A stretch of DNA of 11,274 nucleotides from JAFDEI01 sp964196055 (GTDB lineage Bacteria; Myxococcota_A; UBA9160; SMWR01): positions 1 through 11,274 of the forward strand of contig CAXMSF010000383.1 of assembly GCA_964196055.1 (NCBI GenBank). The letters run 5' to 3'. The position numbers and the translations under genes are program-made. This document shows, piece after piece, positions 1 to 5,653 of the stretch. The notes under the pieces were generated by a model that was not told the origin of the DNA, made no database searches, and was given only the letters and a program-made list of their open reading frames with translations. How positions within the stretch are numbered: position 1 is the stretch's first letter; every line of letters starts with the position of its first letter.

Positions 1-1501
1 CGATGAGGCCCTGGCTGATCAGGAGCCATGCGCCCTCGTTCCCGGGATGCCGCGCCAGCAGTCGCTGGGCGAGGCCGACACCGGCGCGCCAGTCACCGCG
101 TCCAGCCGCGAGCCCGATCAGGGCTGAATCGGGCGCGGGCCACGCCGGATCCCGTTGCTGGGCCATCGCGTACCGCCGCTGCGCGCCTTCCAGGTCCCCC
201 TGTGCCTCGAGCGCGCGTCCGAGCCAGAATTGTGTGCTGGCCAGGTCGAGCTTCGGGGCGAGCTTGCGGAGGCGCTCGGCGGCCGCCGCGGCGTCGCCGC
301 GCGCCAGCTCGAGGCGCGCCCGAAGGTACTCGCGGCTCGCGTCGAGCGCGTTCGGCAGGTCGCCGTAGGCCTCGGCTGCGCTTTCGGCTGCGTCGAGATC
401 AGCGAGCTCGAGGTAGGCCTCGACGTGCATCACATAGAACTGCGCCTCATCCGGGAAGCGCACAATCGCTTCCCGGATCGCCTCCTCGACCGCGGCCGTC
501 TCTCCCCGATCGGCCAGGTAGCGGATGAGCGGCGCGACCGCCTCCGGCGAGTCCGAGCGCGCGGCGTGGGCCCGGAGCGCCTTCTCCGCTTCCTCTCCCC
601 GGCCGGTCGCGGCGTAGAGCTGCGCGAGTAGGCCGTAGAGGTTCTCCGAGGGGGTGTCGCCCTCGAGGTTCGCCTCGATCAGCGCCACGGCCTCCTCGGC
701 CTGGCCGTTGGCCGCGAGCCCCTGAGCGAGGAGCTGCCACGACGCTCCGTCCTTCGGATCCGCCGCTACCATCTGCCGCAGCGTCGCGAGGGCCGGCTCG
801 AACTCGCGCTGCTGCAGCTGGATCTGTACCTGCACGCGGCGGAACGTGCGCTCGAGCTCGGCCTGGTCCGGGTCCCCCTCGACCGCGGCAATCGCCGCCT
901 CCACGGCCAACGTCGCCTCCTCGTTCCGGTGCTCGGCCGTGAGCGTGGCGATGCGGACGAGCCGGCTCCCGGGCCGGTCGGGGTAGCGCCCCTCCGCGTC
1001 CTTCAGCAGCGCGAGGGCCTCGTCCAGATGGCCGAGGCCGAGCTCGGCCTGGGCCCGCAGGATGAGCGCGTCGGCATGCTCGGGCGCGTCCTCCGGTACC
1101 CGGACGGCGACGCTGCGCGCGAGGGCCGGGTTCGAGAGGCGGAGCGCAACGGAGGCGAGGGCCAGCTGCACATCCGCGCGCTCCGAGAACTTCTCCGCGC
1201 CGGCCTCGAGCACCCACAGCGCCCGCGGCGCCTCGCCGGCCTGAACCAGGACCTCGGCCAGCTCGATCAGCTTCGCGGGGTCGCTCGGGACCTCGGCCCC
1301 GAGCGACGCCACGGCCTCGCGGGCCGCGCCGCGGTCGCCCCGCTCGAGCGCTTCGGGAACGGCCTTCCGGGCCTCCGCGATCTGCTCGTCGGTCGAGGGG
1401 CAAGCGGCGAGGGTCGCCGCCAGCATGACCAGAAGCAGGGCGCTCGGGACGCCCGGAATCGCTCCGAACCACTTCGTCCAGATTCGCATCCGACGGATCA
1501 T
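1..1501 (-). CDS. TPR-repeat lipoprotein, partial (C-terminus beyond window)
   Basis: This reading frame is open from about 1501 to the left edge, so about 500 N-terminal residues are visible and the stop lies outside the window. The N-terminus is a lipoprotein signal peptide: a basic start, a hydrophobic stretch (ALLLVMLAATLAAC) and a lipobox LAAC followed by PSTD. This predicts export and lipidation at that Cys. The rest is alanine-, leucine- and glutamate-rich helical sequence with repeated TPR-like pairs, for example around DGASWQLLAQGLAANGQAEE and ENLYGLLAQLYAATGRGEEA. TPR arrays normally mediate protein contacts, so no enzymatic role is implied. Two in-frame ATGs are possible, at 1501 and 1489, and neither has a clear ribosome site. 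PEP-CTERM-associated TPR lipoproteins look like this, but no PEP-CTERM or EPS gene is in view. The gene begins 97 nt after the thiolase-like gene and may or may not be cotranscribed with it. Confidence 0.8.
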   Translation of the reverse strand, partial: MIRRMRIWTKWFGAIPGVPSALLLVMLAATLAACPSTDEQIAEARKAVPEALERGDRGAAREAVASLGAEVPSDPAKLIELAEVLVQAGEAPRALWVLEAGAEKFSERADVQLALASVALRLSNPALARSVAVRVPEDAPEHADALILRAQAELGLGHLDEALALLKDAEGRYPDRPGSRLVRIATLTAEHRNEEATLAVEAAIAAVEGDPDQAELERTFRRVQVQIQLQQREFEPALATLRQMVAADPKDGASWQLLAQGLAANGQAEEAVALIEANLEGDTPSENLYGLLAQLYAATGRGEEAEKALRAHAARSDSPEAVAPLIRYLADRGETAAVEEAIREAIVRFPDEAQFYVMHVEAYLELADLDAAESAAEAYGDLPNALDASREYLRARLELARGDAAAAAERLRKLAPKLDLASTQFWLGRALEAQGDLEGAQRRYAMAQQRDPAWPAPDSALIGLAAGRGDWRAGVGLAQRLLARHPGNEGAWLLISQGLI

Positions 1502-1598
1502 ACAGGCAATGGCGCAGGACGAAGCCGCGAGAAGAACCTCCTGCTCGCTGATCCTCGCGTGCCTCGCCGCACCCGCACGGGCGAGCGCCCGGCTCTGG

Positions 1599-2750
1599 CT
1601 AATTGCGCTTCAGGATGTGGACGACGCAGACGCCGCCGACGCCCACCATGTGGACCAGGCCCGCGCGGGCGCCCTCCACCTGTCGCGGTCCGGACTGCCC
1701 GCGCAGCTGCTGGGTCGTCTCCCAGATCTGCGCCAGCCCGGTGGGGCCGTTGGGGTGTCCCCGTGACAGCAGTCCCCCGTCGGTGCTGAAGGGGATGCGT
1801 CCCCCGATGCCGAGGTCGCCCGCCTCCACCCAGCGCTCGCCCTCGCCCTCGGGGCAGAAGCCCATGGCCTCGCAGTAATCCACTTCCTCGACGGTAAAGG
1901 CGTCGTGGACCTGCACCAGCGAGATGTCCTCCGGCCCCATGCCGGCCTGCTCGTAGGCGTCGCGAGCGGTCTGGGCGGTGGTGTCGCTGTCCTGAGCCGT
2001 GGTGCCGCCGTAGCTGCTGGGCGAGCGGAAGCACGAGGCCTCCACGCTGATCAGGGGGGCCAGACCCAGCTGGCGGGCCTTCTTCTCGCTGACCACGATG
2101 GCCGCCGAGGCGCCGTCGCCGATCGGGCAGCAGTGGGGGACGGTGAGCGGATCGCAGACCATGCGGGCGTTCATCACATCTTCGAGGGTCTGTGGCTTGC
2201 GCAGCTGCGCGTAGGGGTTCTTGGCTGCGTGCGCGCGATTCTTCACCGCCACCATGGCGAATTGCTCGATGCGCGAGCCGTACTCATGCATGCGGCGGTG
2301 CGTCCGCATGGCGAAGATGCCCATCGGTGCAAAGAGGCCCTGCATGCGCAGGAACTGAACCTCCTTGTTCTGATCGCTACCGGGCTGGGGCTTCGGCCCG
2401 GCGGCGTTTCGCAGCCCGTCCGCCTTGCCGACGCCGACGGCCAGGGCAACGTCCACGCGGCCCGACTCCACCGCCAGACAGGCCTCGCGGAAGGCGCTGG
2501 ATCCGCTGGCGGAGGCATTGTCGATGTTCACCACTGGAATCCCCGTGAGTCCGAGTCTCTCGGAGATGCGCGTGCCCGGCGTCAGCCCCAGCAGCAGGGC
2601 ACCACAGTACATGCTCTGGACGTCGGTCCACGCAAGCCCTGCGTCTTTCAAGGCTGCATCGACGGCCTCGACCCCCAGGCTGGTGGCCGATCGCTCCGGG
2701 AGGCGGCCGAAGGGGGCCATCCCCACCCCCGCTACTGCGACTCGCGTCAT
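1599..2750 (-). CDS. SCP2-type thiolase-like protein with Ser in place of the nucleophilic Cys (possible CoA-ester aldolase)
   Basis: This is a full-length thiolase-superfamily protein of 383 residues. The N-terminus (MTRVAVAGVGMAPFGRLPER) and the C-terminal blocks are typical of the SCP2/lipid-transfer thiolase group. Visible motifs are NIDNASASGSSA at 75-86, HDAFT at 282-286, and GGLLSRGHPNGPTG at 325-338 followed by QLRG. The position normally occupied by the acyl-accepting Cys is Ser80, encoded TCC; His282 and His332 are kept. Classical thiolysis is therefore doubtful. The gene starts 12 nt after the DUF35 gene, and a GGAG lies about 9 nt before the ATG. Thiolase-like proteins paired with DUF35 partners include the steroid retro-aldolase Ltp2 and archaeal thiolase/HMG-CoA synthase complexes. 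Ltp2 lacks the thiolase residues altogether, whereas this protein keeps both His, so it is not a plain Ltp2 copy. Aldolase, Ser-dependent acyltransferase and divergent thiolase all remain possible. Confidence 0.88.
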   Translation of the reverse strand: MTRVAVAGVGMAPFGRLPERSATSLGVEAVDAALKDAGLAWTDVQSMYCGALLLGLTPGTRISERLGLTGIPVVNIDNASASGSSAFREACLAVESGRVDVALAVGVGKADGLRNAAGPKPQPGSDQNKEVQFLRMQGLFAPMGIFAMRTHRRMHEYGSRIEQFAMVAVKNRAHAAKNPYAQLRKPQTLEDVMNARMVCDPLTVPHCCPIGDGASAAIVVSEKKARQLGLAPLISVEASCFRSPSSYGGTTAQDSDTTAQTARDAYEQAGMGPEDISLVQVHDAFTVEEVDYCEAMGFCPEGEGERWVEAGDLGIGGRIPFSTDGGLLSRGHPNGPTGLAQIWETTQQLRGQSGPRQVEGARAGLVHMVGVGGVCVVHILKRN

Positions 2751-2762
2751 GTCTGGCTCCGA

Positions 2763-3194
2763 TCAATCCGTCACGGGGGCAAAGCCATAGCCGACCAGTG
2801 GGCTTCCCTCTTCGTCGTTGCCCTGGGGCAGGAGATTCGTGCGCAGGCGCATTCCAATCTCGACGTTCTCGGGGCTTCCCAGAATGATGCCCATGACGCG
2901 CAGGTCGTCGGCCAGGTCGACCTGCCCCAGCGCATAGGCGACGAAGCCCTCGCGCAGCTTGCCCAGCTCGCGCACCACGGTGTAGCTGTAGAGCGTCCCG
3001 TCTGCCGGCGCCTCCCGCAGGCTCTGCTTCTGTCCGCAGCAGCGCGCGCAGCGCTCCCGGGCCGGGAACGCCCGGGCGCCGCACTCATCGCAGCACGAGA
3101 CCAGAAGGTGGGGGCGGCCGTCCTCGCCCTCGACCCGCAATACGTCGTCGAGCAGGGCCTTCGGCTTCTTCTCGTTCGCTTCCGCGGTGCTCAT
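2763..3194 (-). CDS. DUF35 zinc-ribbon/OB-fold protein, partner of thiolase-like protein
   Basis: The product is a small protein of 143 residues with the two-part DUF35 layout. A rubredoxin-like zinc ribbon carries Cys35-x2-Cys38 and Cys49-x2-Cys52. It is followed from about residue 62 to the end by a beta-rich OB-fold (GTLYSYTVV, VAYALGQVDL, the IGMRLR turn). Proteins of this family form stable complexes with thiolase-fold enzymes and help place the CoA ester; they are not usually catalytic. The gene sits between the hydratase (10 nt upstream) and the thiolase-like gene (12 nt downstream). The start is supported by GAGGAA about 6-11 nt ahead of the ATG, overlapping the end of the hydratase gene, which suggests translational coupling. 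All four zinc ligands are present. The ChsH2-type fusion to a MaoC hydratase domain is absent; here the hydratase is a separate crotonase. Confidence 0.9.
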   Translation of the reverse strand: MSTAEANEKKPKALLDDVLRVEGEDGRPHLLVSCCDECGARAFPARERCARCCGQKQSLREAPADGTLYSYTVVRELGKLREGFVAYALGQVDLADDLRVMGIILGSPENVEIGMRLRTNLLPQGNDEEGSPLVGYGFAPVTD

Positions 3195-3204
3195 CCCCGG
3201 TTCC

Positions 3205-3978
3205 TCATCGCTTGCTCTTGCTGAAGATGTTGGCGTAGGTGGCCTGTGTCTCGATGGCTTGTTTCACCGCCGCGGCACGCTCCTGGTTGCTGGCCATCTT
3301 GCCGATCACCTGATGCTCGAGCTTGAGCCCGGCCTCCAAGTCGAGCTTGACGCCCTCGTTGATCAGGTATTTCGCGGCCGAGAGAGCAAAGCGGGCGCGC
3401 TGTGCGAAGACTGCGGCCATCTCCTCGCACCTCGGCATCAGCTCCTCCGCGGGCACCACGTGGTTCACCAGGCCGATGCGCAGGGCTTCGTCGGCTTCGA
3501 TCGGGAGCCCGGTGAGGATCAGCTCCTTGGCCTTTGCGCTGCCCACCAGGCGGGGCAGGCGCTGGGTGCCGCCGCCGGCGGGCAGGGCGCCGAAGCTGAT
3601 CTCCGGCAGCCCGAGCTTGATACCCTCGGCCGCGATACGAATGTCGCACGCCAGCGCGATCTCGCAGCCACCGCCCATGGCCGAGCCGTTGATGGCACAG
3701 ATGACCGGCACGCGGACATCCTCGATGTGGCTGATGAAGTTGGGCACGCTCACGCGCCCCCCGGTGGTGGGCTCGCGCAGGTCGGCGCCGGCACAGAAGT
3801 GCTTGCCGGCACCCGTGAGGATGATGGCGTGGATCTCCTTGTCCGCCGCGACCTCGTCGAGCGCGTGGTTGATCTCCGCCCCCAGGCGATCGGTGATGGT
3901 GTTGGCGCGCTTGGGGCGGTTGAGCGTCAGGTAGGCCACGCAAGCTCTCTTTTCGAAGACGATCGTCTCGTACTCCAT
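3205..3978 (-). CDS. Enoyl-CoA hydratase/isomerase (crotonase) family protein
   Basis: The 257-residue product has the usual length of a single-domain crotonase. The CoA-binding and oxyanion-hole segments are GAGKHFCAGADL (56-67) and INGSAMGGGCE (96-106). The two acidic residues used by enoyl-CoA hydratases are both present: Glu106 in GGGCE and Glu126 in LPEISFG, followed by AGGGTQRLPR. It is therefore expected to add water to a 2-enoyl-CoA, giving a 3-hydroxyacyl-CoA. An in-frame extension up to 4179 exists but overlaps the aldehyde dehydrogenase gene and has no family resemblance. The chosen ATG has GGGAG about 5 nt upstream and starts directly with MEYETIVFEK, typical of the family. It lies 50 nt after the aldehyde dehydrogenase gene and 10 nt before the DUF35 gene. 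The hydroxyacyl-CoA product would be the natural substrate of a downstream aldolase. The acyl chain itself cannot be read from the sequence. Confidence 0.92.
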   Translation of the reverse strand: MEYETIVFEKRACVAYLTLNRPKRANTITDRLGAEINHALDEVAADKEIHAIILTGAGKHFCAGADLREPTTGGRVSVPNFISHIEDVRVPVICAINGSAMGGGCEIALACDIRIAAEGIKLGLPEISFGALPAGGGTQRLPRLVGSAKAKELILTGLPIEADEALRIGLVNHVVPAEELMPRCEEMAAVFAQRARFALSAAKYLINEGVKLDLEAGLKLEHQVIGKMASNQERAAAVKQAIETQATYANIFSKSKR

Positions 3979-4028
3979 GGCGCTCCCGTCTACTCCTCCG
4001 GCACTCTGCTCGTGGACTGCTCTCGAAA

Positions 4029-5432
4029 TCAGACCTTGGTGGTGTGGAACGTCTGCAGCTCGCACAAGCCGCGCAGACCCCACTTGCCGTTCTCCAGACC
4101 GAGGCCCGACCACTTGTGCCCGCCAAAGGGTGCGTAGGGGACGAGCGCGAGGTGGTTGTTGACCCAGGCCGTGCCGCAATCGAGCTGGCTCGCCACCTCG
4201 CTCGCGCGCTCTACGTCGGCGCCCCAGACGGACCCGCCCAGGCCGAAGTGGCTGGCGTTGGCGCGCGCGACGGCATCTTCGACGTCGCTGTAGGGAAGCA
4301 CCGGCAGCACCGGGCCGAACTGCTCTTCATCGACCACGCGGACGCCGTCGGAGACCTCGCTCAGGATGGTCGAACTGTAGAAGTAGCCCTTCTCTCCCAT
4401 GCGCTCGCCGCCAACCAGCGGCTTGGCGCCATGCTTGCGCGCATCCTCCACGAGCTCGCACACGCGTTCGAACTGCGGGCGGTTGTTGATGGGGCCGAGC
4501 TGGCTGCTGGGATCCGCCCCGTCGCCGGTCACGACGCCACGGGCGACGTCGCTGAGCTCCTTGAGCAACGCGGGGTAGATGCTCTCGTGGGCGTAGATGC
4601 GCTTGATGGCGGTGCAGGTCTGGCCGGAGTTGTCGAAGGCGCCCCAGAAGAGCTTCTCGGCCAGGCGGCCAGGGTCGGCGTCGGGGAGTACGATGGCGGC
4701 GTCGTTGCCGCCGAGCTCGAGGGTGACGCGCTTGAGATCCGGGGCCGCCGCGGCGGCGACGCGCTTGCCGGTGGCGACGGAGCCCGTGAACGAGATCTTG
4801 CGCACCAGCGGGTGCTCGCTCAGCCAGGCCCCCAGGTCGTCTCCGCCCGAGACCACGTTGAGGACGCCGGGGGGAAGCACGTCGCGCAGCACCTCGCCCA
4901 TCATCAAGGTCGAGAGCGGCGTGTACGGGGAGGGTTTGAGGACGACCGTATTGCCGGCGAGCAGGGCCGGGCCGATCTTGGCGCATGCGATCAGCACCGG
5001 GTAGTTCCACGGGGTGATGGTGGCCACCACGCCCAGCGGGCGCGCCCGCACCTCGATGCGGACGTTGTCGTCATCCTGCACCAGCTCGTCGGGCAGCTCT
5101 AGACCGGCGTTGAAGAGAAAGCTGAAGGCCGCGCCGATCAGCTCGCCGGCCGCCTTCTGGGTCGGCTTGCCCTGCTCCCGCATCAGCACAGGCGCCATCT
5201 CGCCGACGCGCACCTTCAGTGCCTCGCAGCACTCCTTCAAGAGCTGGCGGCGCATGGCCTCGTCCGCCGCCCAGGCCGGGCCGGCGGCAGCGGCGGCCTC
5301 GACGGCTGCGTCGAGCTGCTGGCGGCTGCAGTCCGGGGCCTCGGCGAAGATCGACTCGTCGGCGGGGTTCGCGACGCCAAAGGTCTGCTCGGCGCGCACC
5401 GCCTTGCCGGCGATCGTCATGTCGTAGGACAT
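4029..5432 (-). CDS. NAD(P)-dependent aldehyde dehydrogenase
   Basis: The product has 467 residues and is a complete member of the aldehyde dehydrogenase superfamily. Key residues are in place: Asn143 in TPWNYP (oxyanion), Lys166 in VVLKPSPYTP (cofactor), the FTGS loop at 215-218, Glu239 in LELGGND (general base), Cys273 in GQTCTA (nucleophile), EEQFGPV near 370 and PFGGHKWSG at 435-443. It should oxidise an aldehyde to the acid with NAD(P)+. The start is set by an excellent GGAAGGAG 7 nt before the ATG. A longer in-frame reading to 5573 would add 47 residues without family similarity and would run through the putative operator. This is the first gene of the hydratase/DUF35/thiolase-like run. 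By context its substrate may be the aldehyde released by an aldolase, as Sad does in Pseudomonas cholate side-chain degradation; that assignment is inference. Confidence 0.93.
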   Translation of the reverse strand: MSYDMTIAGKAVRAEQTFGVANPADESIFAEAPDCSRQQLDAAVEAAAAAGPAWAADEAMRRQLLKECCEALKVRVGEMAPVLMREQGKPTQKAAGELIGAAFSFLFNAGLELPDELVQDDDNVRIEVRARPLGVVATITPWNYPVLIACAKIGPALLAGNTVVLKPSPYTPLSTLMMGEVLRDVLPPGVLNVVSGGDDLGAWLSEHPLVRKISFTGSVATGKRVAAAAAPDLKRVTLELGGNDAAIVLPDADPGRLAEKLFWGAFDNSGQTCTAIKRIYAHESIYPALLKELSDVARGVVTGDGADPSSQLGPINNRPQFERVCELVEDARKHGAKPLVGGERMGEKGYFYSSTILSEVSDGVRVVDEEQFGPVLPVLPYSDVEDAVARANASHFGLGGSVWGADVERASEVASQLDCGTAWVNNHLALVPYAPFGGHKWSGLGLENGKWGLRGLCELQTFHTTKV

Positions 5433-5653
5433 CGTTGCGCTCCTTCCGGTGCGGCGAGCGAGGCCGCACCAACGGCCACTGGAGAGGCCTCCCCGGTGGC
5501 GGGTCCCCGCTCGCGAAGAGGCGGCCATCACGAAGATTTCCGAGAAGTTGACCGAAAAGGCGCATCCGGTCAATCGAATCTCTGGGGGGTGGCCGGCCCT
5601 CGATCCGACGACGACACCGCCCGTCCAGTTGCCGATTCAACCCGCCATTGCAG
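5433..5653 (-). other. Intergenic control region ahead of the aldehyde dehydrogenase operon
   Basis: This gap of 221 bases separates the GH94-like gene from the aldehyde dehydrogenase gene and is the longest gap inside the window. It holds the interrupted palindrome at 5548-5573 and the dehydrogenase ribosome site at 5440-5447. On the minus strand TTGACC (5573-5568) resembles a -35 box, but the hexamer 17 nt later (CAACTT) is a poor -10 match. No hairpin followed by a T-run was found after the GH94-like stop. No credible gene is seen here. The likely role is promoter and operator for the downstream four-gene run. Confidence 0.4.
5548..5573. promoter_or_regulatory. Putative operator: TTGACCG-N12-CGGTCAA
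   Basis: Two perfect 7-base inverted arms (5548-5554 and 5567-5573) flank a 12-base spacer. The near arm is 116 nt upstream of the aldehyde dehydrogenase start. One arm overlaps a -35-like TTGACC on the minus strand. The shape fits a dimeric repressor site, but no regulator gene lies in the window and the binding family cannot be named. Confidence 0.35.

Noticed and set aside
447..1472. 341-codon minus-strand reading frame in the TPR region
   Set aside because: It is Arg/Gly/Pro-rich and out of frame with the TPR lipoprotein, whose frame is open to the window edge and has a signal peptide and lipobox.
1502..1598. Possible terminator after the thiolase-like gene
   Set aside because: A CGGGC-GCTC-GCCCG hairpin is visible on the minus strand, but the stem is only 5 bp and no T-run follows, so it is not convincing.
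3979..4179. Upstream extension of the enoyl-CoA hydratase
   Set aside because: It would overlap the aldehyde dehydrogenase gene by about 150 bases and adds 67 residues with no crotonase similarity. The ATG at 3978 has a good ribosome site.
5475..5482. GCCACTGG resembling a cobalamin riboswitch B12 box
   Set aside because: It is on the plus strand, whereas all genes are on the minus strand. No other conserved riboswitch segments are nearby, and the adjacent gene is not B12-related.
5433..5573. 47-residue N-terminal extension of the aldehyde dehydrogenase
   Set aside because: The extension lacks family similarity, while the ATG at 5432 has GGAAGGAG at ideal spacing.
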